A stretch of DNA of 64,000 bases from Sweltsa coloradensis (GCA_024449915.1 JAMZAV010001056.1:186001-250000), one strand, 5' to 3'; counted from the stretch's first letter, positions 1-10,405 are shown. Numbers and translations: made by a program. Notes: a model not told the origin generated them from the letters alone.

Positions 1-1120
1 GGAGAGCTTGGCTGCCGTTTTTTTTTTTTTTTGTGGGGGTATGAATATTTCTCAGTAACATTAGTCTTATACAAGAGAAAACTCCACACAATTATTTAAT
101 CTAGTGATGGCACGTAATCATTAGAATTGATTGGAGTAAAATATTTTTTTAAATGTAAGTTTACACGAGCATGTACCGATTTTCGTCTGTAAATGTAGTT
201 TTTCAAGGGGAGGGGAGGAGTCCTCACATTTGCAGGGGTCCACTATAGGGAACTGGCCTTGGTTTCAAATATATCTTACACGTATTTAGTAATTTGTAAT
301 ATTATATTTAATAAACATCGCCATTAAAATAAACTATAAATAATAAAATCTGTGGATTCTATGCATGTTCAAAGTTTCTGGGTTTTGACTTCCCGCACAA
401 AGACTTAAGTCCGCGCTCTTTTGATTGTGACGTTATCGTGAGGTGAGGAGGGGAAGCTGATTGGCAGAACTATCAGCTCGCCGCCTCGGCGAACCTCACG
501 ATGACGTCACGCCCACCTGCAATGGCGCACGGCCGTTTTCCGGCGCGAAGCCCGGTTCAAATTTTTCCTCGCTCACAGTTAGCGCTAATAAAAGCCGGAC
601 GCATAAAAAACTTTAATGGTCAGTATTTGAGGTTATTAGTAGGGACATATTCAAATTTGGTAATGAAGGACAGTTCCCTATTGTCTACAAAGAATGTTTA
701 GATTTCCTCATCTCAACGAGTCTTGTCGCGCAGTGTCCCCTTATCCTCCACCCTAACTTCTAGTTTGGTGCGGACGTTGCCACCAAATCAAGACACCCCA
801 TATTCATAATTAATCGACACGCTTTGTAGCCGCCAGCGCTGGGTAGCTTGTGGCTAGATATGTTGAGCATGGTCTTTCCACGTCGTATGCGTGTGAGTGT
901 TGATGGAAGTATAAACATTAAAACATTGTTTATGGGTTGCACATAATAATATAGTTTAATAATAACAAGAAATATATTTTTGGTAATAAGTATAATGCCA
1001 TTTCCAGATTGATACACACACATTTTGCTTTTCATGTAGTTTAAATCATGTTCCAATCTTTTTTCAGTGGGATTAATAAGTTGTATATCCTCAACAGTCA
1101 TTTAAGTCAAAACCAAATTT
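1..1120 (-). repeat. Paralogous upstream block, copy 1
   Basis: This stretch matches the blocks near 10490-11130, 34610-35300 and 48850-49560, sharing for example the 'ctcagtaacattag', 'tttttcaagg' and 'ccacgtcgtatgcgtgtgag' motifs. In the other copies the block lies just upstream (minus-strand sense) of a distal signal-peptide exon and just downstream of the preceding gene's exon 4. The matching exon here would lie left of the window start. I see no convincing coding sequence in it. A TIR element interrupts it at 248-678. Confidence 0.7.
248..678. mobile_element. TIR MITE with TA target duplication
   Basis: The insert begins GGGAACTGGCC and ends with the near inverse GGACAGTTCCC. It is flanked on both sides by TA (246-247 and 679-680). 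The paralogous block near 10700 reads 'gtccactaatgtctag' without the insert, which serves as an empty site. The TA duplication and TIRs fit a non-autonomous Tc1/mariner-like element. No transposase is present. Confidence 0.7.
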
Positions 1121-1260
1121 TCAAATGATTCTCATGAGCGTGAGAAGGTTATACTTTTAATTTTTGTGCGTGCGTAGGTGCGTTAATTAACTCAACAAAG
1201 TACATCACTCGTATTGTATGTTTCCACAAATTTCGACATTTATCTCAGTAACGGTAACGG

Positions 1261-1421
1261 TTAGTCAACCTTTTCACACACAAAGCCACGAGACTGCGTG
1301 TTACAAGATACGATCCACAACGACTTTATATTGTAAGAATATACGACGCACTTGTTTTCATTTGGGCCTACTGGATCACCGGATCTTTGATTGAAAATCG
1401 AGATGGAACTTGCGGGTTTTC
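1261..1421 (-). CDS. Gene A exon 4: CTLD C-terminal half
   Basis: The acceptor TTTTCCAG lies just upstream. The frame enters in phase 1 and runs to a TAA at 1261-1263. It encodes GKPASSISIFNQ, then CVVYSYN, SLWIVSC and RGFVCEKVD: the conserved Cys/Trp/Cys pattern that ends a C-type-lectin fold. The exon itself is intact. Confidence 0.8.
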
Positions 1422-1699
1422 CTGGAAAAGAAAAAAATGTCGTATTAAGAGGGTTTAGATAAATAAAATAAAAAACCAAGTCTGCTTTACAACGTTGCTA
1501 ATTGATTTTCAGTGGGGATGTTTATTTTAAAGCGGACTGAGTATATTATCTCAAGCTGCTCTCACAAGACTGCATAATAATATAGAACCTGAAAAACATT
1601 ATGGTGGCTATAAAAAAAGCTGACGCACAAATGACTATTTTTTTTATCCATCAAGGGGTTTGAGCAATGAGCAGGGTACTTATTTATACAGTATTTTAC

Positions 1700-1946
1700 C
1701 AAGGATTGTTTCGAAATCTTTGTTTTTCTGATTGGAGATCCCAGCCCAGAGGTCCGTGTCCAACGGAGCGCCGGTGAAATGGGGTTTCTCACTGATGATG
1801 CTATGAGCTAGTTTTATTTTCTCTGGCGTGTCTACGACCATCATCCGGGCACCATCATTCATACACACTGCGTCGGCCACGGCGAAAGGGACCCCAGTCC
1901 GGGAGATCTTGAACAGACCCTTTATTGTCGCCAATTCGTTTATAGT
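1700..1946 (-). CDS. Gene A exon 3: CTLD N-terminal half, +1 frameshift
   Basis: It encodes LFKISRTGVPF, ADAVCMNDGARMMVVD and the LWAGIS (WIGL-type) motif. Relative to paralogs with 246 nt, an extra base near 1924-1926 (ctttatt against cttact) breaks the join with exon 2. The donor GTAAAA is weaker than the GTAAGA of genes C and D. Confidence 0.7.
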
Positions 1947-2117
1947 CTGTAACTTAGAACAAATAACAATACATTAATGCAGGGTCATCTAAATTAAGAT
2001 AACGTTGATAGTAGTTTACTTTAAGGGGGCCTACAGGGTTGGCTTGGTCGCTTTGACTTACTGTCCCCCACTGAAAATCAGTTATATAACTGAGTGGGTA
2101 GACTCTAAATACAATTT

Positions 2118-2156
2118 ATTTATTTATTTATTTTGTTATTTATATATATATTTATT

Positions 2157-2231
<75 letters not shown>

Positions 2232-2245
2232 TCTATTTATTTACC
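2118..2245. repeat. (TTTA)n microsatellite
   Basis: Long run of tttattta units with a few interruptions, in intron 2 of gene A. The long open frame across it is a by-product of the repeat. Confidence 0.95.
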
Positions 2246-2680
2246 TTCTATTAGTAATGTTGCATTAATTTAGTAATAATAATAACTTTTAGCGAAACTG
2301 TTCTTGAGGATGCACTATTCATGTGCTAAATGCCCTTTAATACCCCACCTTGCTGAAATGGATACATTACATTTATTAATTAATGTCTAATGGTAAGGTA
2401 TTAAGTTTATTTTATGGAAACCAACACGCTTGTCAAAAGAGAACCCTATTTATCTCCCGTCATCTTTCCATCGTATAACGCGCGAGACTACCTAACTCAA
2501 CGTAATCAAAAATAAGTCTTTGACACTTATAATACGAGATAATTAGGGTAGGAAGTGTGATCTTATTTTAAGTGTTAATATTAAGTGTATTTTTTTGGTA
2601 TTAATTTTACCTAATTGGGAGTCTTGAGATTAACGACTGAGGTAGGAAAAATAATCAATGTAATTAAGTAAATATAGATA

Positions 2681-2770
2681 AAATACTCATTGTGGCCGAT
2701 CTCTTAAATCTGATTCGGTTGGTCACGAGTTTAAATCCTGACGAGACCGGCAATCCTGACCGAAGGTTTT
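2681..2770 (+). repeat. tRNA-like SINE remnant in intron 2
   Basis: Segment with a box-B-like GAGTTTAAATCCTG followed by 'gagaccggcaatcctgaccg'. The same segment lies at the same place in genes C (about 41800-41885) and D (about 55795-55880), so it was probably present before the genes duplicated. Its tRNA origin is inferred from the box-B-like sequence only. Confidence 0.4.
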
Positions 2771-2884
2771 TTCTAGGTGTTCCCAGTCGTTAATACGAAT
2801 GAAAGGGATTTTGTCCTCTAAAGAAGACCTCGGACAAGCTTTCACAATAATTTGTATTATGCAAATCAACCTTTAGTCAGATAC

Positions 2885-3147
2885 CTGATGCGGGGCATGC
2901 ATTGCACGCTGGGCAGGTTTTTGGCTTTGTTCTTATCCATACACCGGGTGAAATGCAGTTTATTTCAGCAACATTCTTCCTCTTCACAACGGTCGTATTA
3001 AACACGAAGCGCGCAATGGAGCCAACTGGCGCTTGCGTGCAGTTGATGCTTTGACCTGCATTGTCGCAGGCCAGGCTCGCAGACAGGTCATTCAGTGGGG
3101 GACATGGCTGATCGTCGCTCTCTTCTTGGGCCACTGAAGACTGTAAT
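2885..3147 (-). CDS. Gene A exon 2: sushi/CCP-like module
   Basis: The acceptor GATTACAG precedes SSVAQEESDDQPC. The module has regularly spaced cysteines, then PVGSIARFVF, a GVW motif and a closing PKTC, as in the C-terminal half of sushi/CCP domains. The tail CPACNACPAS follows, and the donor CAG|GTATCT leaves phase 1. The exon is open throughout. It is the only copy here with the closing PKTC cysteine directly in the exon. Confidence 0.7.
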
Positions 3148-3806
3148 CAGTAGGGACGAGCAATGATATCGATATTTCGATACGATATCGCTAGTTGGAT
3201 TCTATATCAAATGATGTAAAAATACACAATTTAAAAAAAGTGAAAGCCTAAAACGATGTATGCATAGAATACATCCATATTTTTAGGTTAACTAGGGTAA
3301 TATAAATAATTATTTTAATTATACTCGGTGAACTCTGCGTGACTTTACTGTCAACATCTAAATAACATGTCATGAACAAATCGAAAAAATTAAAATTTGC
3401 TATTCTCATAACAAATATTTTCTTGATTATGGTCAACGCGTGGCAACTGAAAGTTAAGAGATTTTGAAAGTTCATTTTACAGTTTTATCATGATCAGAAC
3501 GATGGGAATTATTTTAAGTTCTTTAAATAATTTTATTAAATTTGTATTATAACTGTGTTAGATTCCATTATTATTTATAAATAAGCCTATTTTTCAAATT
3601 CAATTTTGATAAATTATGAATTTCATGGAAAGTTTTTAAGTTCTGAATAATTTTATTAAATTTGTATAAAAAATCTGTGTGAAAGTAGCTTAAATAGGTT
3701 GATTTATCGATAGCCATTTTTAAATTCATATTTGTTTAAAAAGTGAATTTTTTGCTCTGTATAATGTTTGGCACCTTGCTAATTATATATTTACGTTTGT
3801 AACTAC

Positions 3807-3843
3807 CTGAATCAGCTAACAGCACTACTAGAAGCAAATTCAT
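3807..3843 (-). CDS. Gene A exon 1 (proximal), degenerate signal peptide
   Basis: Aligns with exon 1 of gene B but has lost 8 nt in several small gaps. It reads MNLLLVVLLADS, then a GTAGTT donor. The frame no longer matches exon 2. Confidence 0.65.
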
Positions 3844-3910
3844 ACAATATCAATGATGTTAAGTGGTGAGTGCTATGAAGTCCTTTACATATACATTTAG
3901 AGTTGTGATA

Positions 3911-3920
3911 CCTTATATAC
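3911..3920 (-). promoter_or_regulatory. TATA box of gene A
   Basis: Minus-strand GTATATAAGG lies about 70 bp upstream of the gene A start codon, at the same relative place as the TATA boxes of genes B, C and D. Confidence 0.65.
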
Positions 3921-4221
3921 TGGCACATACCAATTGGAAAATGTTCATTACAAGCAATACGTACTCATCAATTGCAGGAAACGGAAACTTGATCTAGATT
4001 CTGTCATGAGATTATGAACATTTCTCAGTAATATTAGAACAGACTTCGCAGAATAGTTAAACGAGGTTAATCACTGGCGACACGTAACTATTAGAGCAGG
4101 TATACTATAGTTCAATCACAATTAGAAAATGTAAGGCTTTTGTCTGTAATACAGTTTTTCAAGGGATGGGGTGAAGCGGAGTCCTCACATTTTGAATGTT
4201 CCAAAAATTTGTAGAAACAAT

Positions 4222-4600
4222 AAGTTTAGAATTCGTCTGATGAACACTTCGCCAAACAGTTTAACACACTACTTCAACAGCATACAGGTCCTGATGACTG
4301 CACACACATATCCCTTCTCCACCACATACTATACAAAATCAGTTGATGAACACTGCCAACACTATCCCTTCCCACACTATACTTCAGATACAGTCTGATG
4401 AACACTGCCAACATATCCTTCGCACCACCCTACTACAACAGCATTACGGGCTAGAACACTGCCACACAGTATCACCTGGCACACACCCTACTTCAACGCA
4501 TACAGGTCTGATGAACTGCCACACTGTATCACTTTCATCACCACCTTACTCCAACAGCATACAGGTCTGATGAACACTGCCACACACTATCACCTTCGTA
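4222..4600. repeat. Minisatellite, about 61-bp unit, short array
   Basis: About six diverged copies of a unit containing 'ggtctgatgaacactgcca' and 'ctactccaacagcataca'. It lies upstream of gene A's promoter. The same unit forms the much longer array upstream of gene B (25.8-32.3 kb). The array stops where the Penelope-like element begins. Confidence 0.85.
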
Positions 4601-4619
4601 AAAAGAGATTCGACATCAA

Positions 4620-5277
4620 GACTCCCCCGCAGATCGGTGTCAGTCTGTCAGACCCCGTCGATGAAACCATCAACATTTGCGCAATTTACATATTCCCGAG
4701 GATATGATATATAACTCTGATAAAACACTGTCTGACCAACACCTATTTCATTTATGAGGGACAGAGATACAAACAAGTCAAAGGAGCACCCATGGGTTCG
4801 CCACTGTCACCTGCTGTAGCTAATATATTCATGCAACATTTCGAAGAACGTGCCATAGAACTATCTCCCCATAAGCCAAGTTTACTTTTACGATATGTTG
4901 ACGATTTCTTTCTTATTTGGCCCCATGGGATTAATAAACTTAATGACTTGTTAACACTTATAAACAGCTTACATCCTAATATCAAGTGTACTATGGAGAT
5001 AGAAGAGAACGGACGTCTTCCGTTCCTAGACGTTTGTGTTTATAAAAGAGAGGATGGAACGCTGGGCCACACTCTGTATAGGAAACCTACCAACACAGGT
5101 AGATACCTTAATGCCCTCTCACATCATCACCCCGCCCAATTAAACGCGGTGGTCAACTCTCTCACTTCTCGTTCCGTGAAACTCTCCGACAATGAACATC
5201 TAGACAAAGAAACATGTGACCTTCGTAATATCCTTTTGAAAAACGGATATTCTAATACTACTATTAGCAGGGCTTAA
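4620..5277 (+). mobile_element. Penelope-like element: reverse transcriptase fragment
   Basis: The reading frame from about 4730 encodes NTYFIYEGQRYKQVKGAPMGSPLSP, with the RT motif GAPMGSPLSPAVANIFM, the catalytic YVDDFF at about 4894-4911, and FLDVCVYKREDG followed by LYRKPTNTGRYL. These are typical of Penelope-like retroelement RTs. Upstream, a damaged stretch (DPVDETINIC, then a stop) is the 5' remainder of the RT, so the element is 5'-truncated near 4600-4620. The frame ends at a TAA in 'gcagggcttaaaaaa'. A single missing base there separates it from the downstream nuclease frame. Confidence 0.9.
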
Positions 5278-6058
5278 AAAATACTTAACTGCTAAAGTAC
5301 GCGAACCCAAACAAGAAGAAAAACCGCTAGCTTTTGTGCATCTTCCATACTTACGGGGAACGTCGGAAAAAATAGGCAAGTTGTTAAGAAAACATAACGT
5401 GAAAACGACCTATCGCCCTTATAGGAAGATTAGTACAATGCTACGCAATGCTAAAGAGCACATACCCCTCGAGGCTCAGGGTGTTTATGAGGTGCCTTGT
5501 GCATCCTGTGACGAGGTGTATGTAGGACAAACTAACCGACGCATATCAGTAAGACGGGAGGAACACCGTGCTGCTGTCAACAGTGGCAAAGAGACGTCTG
5601 GTTTAGCCCAACACGCCAAGAAGACCGGCCATCTTATTAACTTTGAAAATACCAGTATGTTAGCATCTATCAAAGAGCTTCCAGTACGAATTATCCGTGA
5701 GGCTATCGAGATTGAGAAGCGACCGACGAGTCTCAATAAACGAGATGATGGACAAAGACTGCCTCCGTCCTGGAAGCCCGTTTTACAGCTTCACCAACAA
5801 AAACCACGTCCGCCACCACATGTGCCACTTCCTGACACCACCTGTAATGTAGTGACGTCAACACGTAAACAGAGCCGTCTTGTTGCTGACGTTACTACAA
5901 CCAAAACCGGACCTGTGACGAGGAGTAGATCGAAATTAGATAAATCGACGAGTGACGTACACGTAAACCAATCGAGATCTAACGACGTCGTGAGGATTGA
6001 TCAGTCTGCGAGTGGACAGGCCCAAGGCAACAAGTCTCTGTCGACACGTCGCCCCTGA
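5278..6058 (+). mobile_element. Penelope-like element: linker and GIY-YIG endonuclease
   Basis: The frame (+1 relative to the RT) continues LKKYLTAKVREP, AFVHLPYLRGTSEKIGKLL and TTYRPYRKISTML. A GIY-YIG nuclease domain follows: GVYEVPCASCDEVYVGQTNRRI (about 5479-5544), then the conserved RREEH and QHAKKTGH. This RT plus GIY-YIG layout is diagnostic of EN-containing Penelope-like elements. The C-terminal part is low-complexity and the frame closes at TGA 6056-6058. The frame break before this segment means the copy is probably inactive. Confidence 0.9.
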
Positions 6059-6092
6059 AGATGGAGAATGTGACTTCTCCGAAACGTCGGGC
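6051..6092 (+). ncRNA. Hammerhead-ribozyme-like motif of the Penelope element
   Basis: In order: GCCC (stem I 3' strand), CTGAAGA (core, CUGANGA), a T, GGAGAA-TGTGAC-TTCTCC (stem II, six perfect pairs), GAAAC, GTC (expected cleavage site after C6088) and GGGC (stem I 5' strand). Penelope-like elements are known to carry type I hammerheads with a minimal stem III ending in GAAACGTC. The extra T6062 between core and stem II departs from the consensus and may lower activity. Confidence 0.6.
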
Positions 6093-6218
6093 AGGGAGGG
6101 GTAAGTGTGAACCTCCTTGCTATTCTTCGCGGAGAAAAGCCCCATTCAACAATAATTATTTAACATATACCCGCAAAAACTTAAAATTAAACATATTATA
6201 CATATATATATATAATAT

Positions 6219-6254
6219 TAATAATAAAAATAATAATAATAATAAATAATAATA

Positions 6255-6310
<56 letters not shown>

Positions 6311-6311
6311 C
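6219..6311. repeat. (AAT)n microsatellite
   Basis: Run of aataat units. The Ile/Tyr- or Asn-rich open frames crossing it are by-products. Confidence 0.95.
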
Positions 6312-6507
6312 GTAATAATAATAATACGTTCGTGTCATGCAGAAGGCTGCAATCCTTGGTACAAGCAACATCGTGCGGAAGGTCCTCAGCCTCTGAGTTC
6401 TGTCGTTCCCCACCACCGTTGGGTCCCCACGCTAGGTGCACTCTCGCATCATCTTGGCTCAAGATGAGCTCGGTGGTGCAAAGGAGAGCAGAAACGAAGA
6501 AAAATAA

Positions 6508-6510
6508 GAT

Positions 6511-6581
<71 letters not shown>

Positions 6582-6605
6582 CAATAATAATAATAATAAT
6601 AATAT
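6508..6605. repeat. (AAT)n microsatellite, second block
   Basis: Second run of aataat units, separated from the first by about 200 bp of non-repetitive sequence. Confidence 0.95.
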
Positions 6606-6704
6606 AATAGATAAATAAAATTAAATACCCTATATGTACATGAGAAAAGAACCAGACTTGCTAGCAAAAATAAGTTTGTAGTTTCATTAACTATGATAAA
6701 ACAT

Positions 6705-7060
6705 TAATCAATTTCATTAATCGGGAAACACTCGCGTTGGTGTAATAGATTTTATGTAAACCAATCAAGAATTAAAAAAAAATATCTCAGCGGGGTATCG
6801 AACTCCGGTCTCCCGATTGCCGGTTGAGTGCTTTAACCCTAAACTACCGAGACGGTTAAATTCATATTATCTGGATTGTTGGTGCATGCATTGTAGATCT
6901 GAATAGAATGGAACATGTGCTGCAACAATTTTGCTGCCTTTGAACTGACTATCTAAACACGATTTATAATGTCATTACCTAACGCAAGTATGAGCGTGGG
7001 TTTATTTCTCAATTTCATTTATCGGGAAACGCTCCTGTAGGTAATTTGACAATTGATTGA
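6705..7060 (-). repeat. tRNA-derived SINE copy
   Basis: The reverse strand holds a tRNA-like head: box-A-like 'cggtagtttagggttaaagc' and box-B-like 'ggagttcgataccccg' (plus-strand 6785-6860). The flanking arms contain 'atcgggaaacactc' and 'tatgagcgtgggtttatttc', which recur at 7520-7840 and 57996-58235. This is a dispersed tRNA-related element, not a functional tRNA gene, because the cloverleaf does not pair cleanly. Confidence 0.6.
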
Positions 7061-7455
7061 TCTTCTTCGACAGGCAGACATTATTAACAAAAAATACAAA
7101 CATCTGACAAACAACAACCACCAATCAACAACAACCAAGATTAGTCCTATACGCACGCCCATTAGCTTACATCTTTCAACTTTACATTTTTTCCACTATC
7201 AACTAAAACCATCAACTCAAACTATTAACTATCAACTTACAACTAACAACCAATTATCTATCAATCTATCTCTTGAGCCTATAACTACTATTTTTATGCT
7301 TTGTCAAATTATAGCTAGGGATAGATCGTTTTTATATGGTTTTCTTTTTGTTTAAATTAAAAACAACTTCTTTGCAATTTTGTTCATCCATATAGCTGTT
7401 AATGTTGTTTGTCAGATGTTTGTATTTTTGTAAATAATGTTTGCCTGTCGAAGAA
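7055..7455. mobile_element. Foldback element with long terminal inverted repeats
   Basis: Arms of roughly 55 bp (7060-7118 and 7402-7455) are inverted copies, with 'cttcgacaggca' at the outer ends and 'caaacatctgacaaac' inside. The interior is AT-rich and non-coding. It is inserted among SINE fragments. Confidence 0.65.
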
Positions 7456-7519
7456 AAGGGTTAGTTCAATTAATTGTAAAATAACATTTACCTGTTCATT
7501 TAAAGTTTCTTTTAAATAA

Positions 7520-7930
7520 ACTCCCGTAGGTGTAATTAATTTTAAGTAAATCAATTCAAAATTTAAAATAATCCATCTCAGCGGGGTATGGAACCCCGGT
7601 CTCCCGATTGCCGGTTGAGTACTTTACGCCTTTACCCTAAAGCTTCCGATACGGTTAACTTCACAACATCTGGATTGTTGGTGTTTTGTAGATCTGAATA
7701 GATTGGAACAGCAGTACAACGATTCTGCTGCCTTTGAACTGACCATCTAAACACGATTTATAATGTCATGACCTAACGAAGGTATGAGCGAGGGTTTATT
7801 TCTCAATTCCATTGATCGGGAAACAATCTCGTAGGTGTAATTTATTTTGTGAAAATGAAAAGTCAAGTTCTCGACCGGCAATCGGGAGACTGGGGCTCGA
7901 TACCCCGCTAAGATGGATTTTCTAAATTTC
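7520..7930. repeat. Two further tRNA-derived SINE fragments
   Basis: A minus-strand tRNA-like segment (about 7570-7660) is followed by a plus-strand one (about 7868-7920, box-B-like 'gggctcgataccccg'). The shared arm 'gatcgggaaacaatctcgtaggtg' lies between them. Confidence 0.6.
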
Positions 7931-8655
7931 TGAATTGATTTACATAATAATGTGAAGAAACATGGTTCGGTGCTTGCGTTACATTATACTAACACCTTTT
8001 AACTTATTGCCTCCTGAGATTTTATCATTATATTATATATCCTTGAATAGGAGGTACCTAAAATCATTCAACCTTGAGAACCTCTTTTTAGAACTGCTAC
8101 TGCAACAGTTGAGGTCCTGAGGATGATATTTTGTTACCTGTTATTTTCAAATCAATTTTTTGTTTTAATTTCTTTATATCTCTGAGCGTATTTTGTAAAT
8201 TGATTGTATTGAATTGTATTGTATGATTGTGTTCAAACGGCCTTATCTATTATCTTACACCTTTGTTATTTTATTTTAACATTCTGTGACCCACTGATAA
8301 GCCTTCGGGATTAGTGTAATAAAAAAATCAACTGAACTAACTATGAATATTATATTTTCATCCATAAGTTATTTAAATTATTTTCTTCCATTTTCGTATT
8401 AAAACTGTGTATGATTCCGTTTGTATTACCAAAAAAACATGATTTTTTTAAAGTTGACATTTTTCAATGCTTGATCTATAAGTTTTTCATTTTGTAATGC
8501 CAAGAATTACCTGCTTAATATGTTTTAATTGTTAAACCACTTACATTTTTAAAAAGATAAACCAATTACATTTTTAACAATACTGCGTGAAACAAATAGT
8601 AAGAATAATTATTGTTATTATCTGTGAGTGAGTAAACTGGTAACTCAAATCTCCG
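7931..8655. other. Intergenic stretch, no gene seen
   Basis: AT-rich sequence between genes A and B. It aligns loosely with about 33040-33750 (shared 'cctgagattttatcattatattatatccttg'-like and 'gataagccttcggg' segments), so it belongs to the duplicated unit. No coding sequence is supported. Confidence 0.6.
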
Positions 8656-8831
8656 ATTTGTATTTGTATTTTGTATTTCTTTCTTCCCCTGCTAGTGACA
8701 ATTTGTCGGTGGCAGGTTTTTCTTCATTAATTTCCCTCACGATTTCTTCTTCTATTCTTCCTGGTTACTAGTTTTCCCCTCCTTCCTTTTGGTTACCTTC
8801 CATCCTTTTGGTTATATTTATGCAAATATTG

Positions 8832-9086
8832 TTACTTATTGGCACCCATATCCACTTCTTTCAGTTTGCTTCTGAATACCTTGATATTTTCAGCATTCAC
8901 TGTCTCCTTTGCTAGTTTGTTCCATTCGACCGTTGTTCTGGCTATGAACGAGAACTTTCCCACGTCCGTCCTACAGCTTCCTCTTTCAAGTTTCCAATCA
9001 TGATCTCCCCTTGCCAAGTAGTTTGCTCCCCTTGCAAAACTGTTTAGTTCCTTCCATCCTTCATGATTTCTGGTTACTCTGTACAT
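8832..9086 (-). CDS. LINE ORF2 C-terminal fragment
   Basis: Encodes YRVTRNHEGWKEL, then GKFSFIARTTVEWNKLAKET: the typical tail after the RT thumb in CR1/Jockey-like ORF2 proteins (F...R....WN.L). It is not a host gene. Confidence 0.7.
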   Translation of the reverse strand: MYRVTRNHEGWKELNSFARGANYLARGDHDWKLERGSCRTDVGKFSFIARTTVEWNKLAKETVNAENIKVFRSKLKEVDMGANK

Positions 9087-9128
9087 TTTATCTTGTCTGT
9101 CATTTTTCCTCCTATCCTCCAGATTTTC

Positions 9129-9479
9129 TCATCCCAATTCCTCGATCATCCCTTTACCACCTACTAGCCTTCCCTTTACCATCTCCTCTGTCCAGCCTTT
9201 TCCTTTTTGCATTACCCTCCTTGCTGCTCTCCTCTGTACAGCCTCCACTCCTGCTATCTCACCACTCCTATATGGGTCCCAGGCAGCACCAGCGTACTCT
9301 ACCACTGGTCTAACCAAGGTTTTATATGCATGTCCTTTAAGTTCCCCACTAGCTCCCCTTTGGTTTCTCATTACAAAATTCAAACATCTAAAACCTTTCT
9401 TTGTTACCTTACTAACTGTTCCTCCATTTAAGTTGTGATGGAAACACACCCCGAATACTTTATTTTTCAACTTTCTCAA
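9129..9479 (-). CDS. LINE ORF2 RT-distal fragment
   Basis: Encodes KGFRCLNFVMRN, then the conserved YKTLVRPVVEYAGAAWDPY and VEAVQRRAARRV of non-LTR retrotransposons. It overlaps the RT fragment in another frame, so a frameshift lies near 9460-9479. Confidence 0.8.
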   Translation of the reverse strand: MRKLKNKVFGVCFHHNLNGGTVSKVTKKGFRCLNFVMRNQRGASGELKGHAYKTLVRPVVEYAGAAWDPYRSGEIAGVEAVQRRAARRVMQKGKGWTEEMVKGRLVGGKGMIEELG

Positions 9480-9945
9480 GGAGATTACCCATTAGTGAGT
9501 ACCCTTCCCCTTCCCTTACATCATCGTCCCCGTTAACAATCCTATATATTACACAATCATCTGCAAATAACCTGACCTTGGCTCCCATTCCATCCGCAAT
9601 ATCATTTACAAAGATGACAAACAGTAATGGACCTAACACACTCCCCTGTGGGACCCCTGATGTCACTTCCACTCCTTCCGATAAATCCCCCCTTACTTTG
9701 ACTCTTTGACTCCTGTCACGTAGGAAGTCCCCTTTCCACCTAGTTACCCAATCATCCCCTAGCAGACCTTCTACTTTCTTTAGTAGCTTGTCGTGAGGGA
9801 CCTTATCAAAGGCTTTCTCAAAGTCTATAAATATAGCATCTACTTTCTCTCCTTTATCCAAACTAATCCCCAGTTCGTTAATCAACCCTATCAACTGGGT
9901 CTCGCACGAGTATCCCTTCCTAAAACCGTGTTGGCTCTCCGTCAA
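9460..9945 (-). CDS. LINE reverse transcriptase core fragment
   Basis: Carries the RT fingers and palm: SQHGFRKGYSCETQL, FIDFEKAFDKVPH, SGVPQGSVLGPLLFVIFVND, and the catalytic LFADDCVIY box in which A-D-D replaces Y-x-D-D. This is a standard non-LTR RT. Upstream frames are disrupted. Confidence 0.85.
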   Translation of the reverse strand: MTESQHGFRKGYSCETQLIGLINELGISLDKGEKVDAIFIDFEKAFDKVPHDKLLKKVEGLLGDDWVTRWKGDFLRDRSQRVKVRGDLSEGVEVTSGVPQGSVLGPLLFVIFVNDIADGMGAKVRLFADDCVIYRIVNGDDDVREGEGYSLMGNLLEKVEK

Positions 9946-10304
9946 CCAGTTTTTTCTTTAAGTATGTCTTAAACATAGTCCCCTACCACCCTTTCCATTA
10001 TTTTGGATCCTATCGAGGTCAATGATATAGGCCTGTAGTTGCCCAGCTTGCATTTCCCTCCCCCATATGTATGGGTATCACTGTAGCTTCCCTCCAACTG
10101 TCTGGTACCCTTCCTTCTTTCAGCGAATTCTTCAAAGATATAGCTCAGATATAGCGCTGTTTTTACTTTATATCAGAATCATTATAATATACTAAATTAC
10201 GACGTGTAAAATGTACAGATTAACTCATTTATGCTCTCATTTTACTCTTAAATATGATTTTCTCGTCTAAATAGAAATAATAGAATCACCCCTTCTAAAC
10301 TAAC

Positions 10305-10355
10305 CGGAATCAAGCAAATAGCAACAACTAAAAAGAATGCTAGTCTTCTGTGCAT
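10305..10355 (-). CDS. Distal signal-peptide exon (upstream of gene A)
   Basis: Encodes MHRRLAFFLVVAICLIP, a hydrophobic signal peptide homologous to exon 1 of genes B-D. It ends in phase 0 before a non-ideal donor GTTAGT (GTAAGT in the others). It lies 6.5 kb upstream of gene A's proximal exon 1, with no exon 2-4 set of its own in between. It could be an alternative first exon or an orphan. Confidence 0.6.
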
Positions 10356-10405
10356 ACATTGTGTGATGTAAGTCACATAAAGTAACCCTATTGGTGGGAA
10401 CTTAG

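Larger units (their letters stand above)
1261..3843 (-). pseudogene. Gene A: broken signal peptide-CCP-CTLD gene
   Basis: Four exons are recognisable by homology with genes B-D: exon 4 at 1261-1421, exon 3 at 1700-1946, exon 2 at 2885-3147 and exon 1 at 3807-3843. The intact family encodes a secreted protein with a sushi-like module and a C-type-lectin-like domain. Two independent lesions are visible. Exon 1 is 37 nt instead of 45-48, so its frame does not match the phase-0 start of exon 2 and a stop follows. Exon 3 is 247 nt instead of 246, because of one extra base in the stretch encoding the GDSKG equivalent. Exons 2 and 4 are open. Exon 2 alone keeps the ancestral-looking cysteine-rich tail (KTCPACNACPAS) and a normal donor. 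Intron 1 is much shorter (about 660 bp) than in the paralogs. I call it a pseudogene; assembly error could explain the exon 3 base but hardly exon 1. Confidence 0.75.
8660..10165 (-). mobile_element. 5'-truncated CR1/Jockey-type LINE
   Basis: Three overlapping broken frames on the minus strand make one non-LTR retrotransposon ORF2 3' part. The paralogous site near 33745-33760 lacks the insert (ACTCAAATACCGATTTGG runs directly into the 'tttatatcag' sequence), which defines its limits approximately. Upstream remains (about 9960-10130) still encode the degenerate pre-RT motif (WREATVIPI). Frameshifts and 5' truncation show it is inactive. Confidence 0.85.

Noticed and set aside
2005..2268. Open frame with repeated YLFI units
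   Set aside because: Direct translation of the (TTTA)n microsatellite.
6156..6607. Ile/Tyr- and Asn-rich open frames
   Set aside because: Translations of (AAT)n microsatellites.
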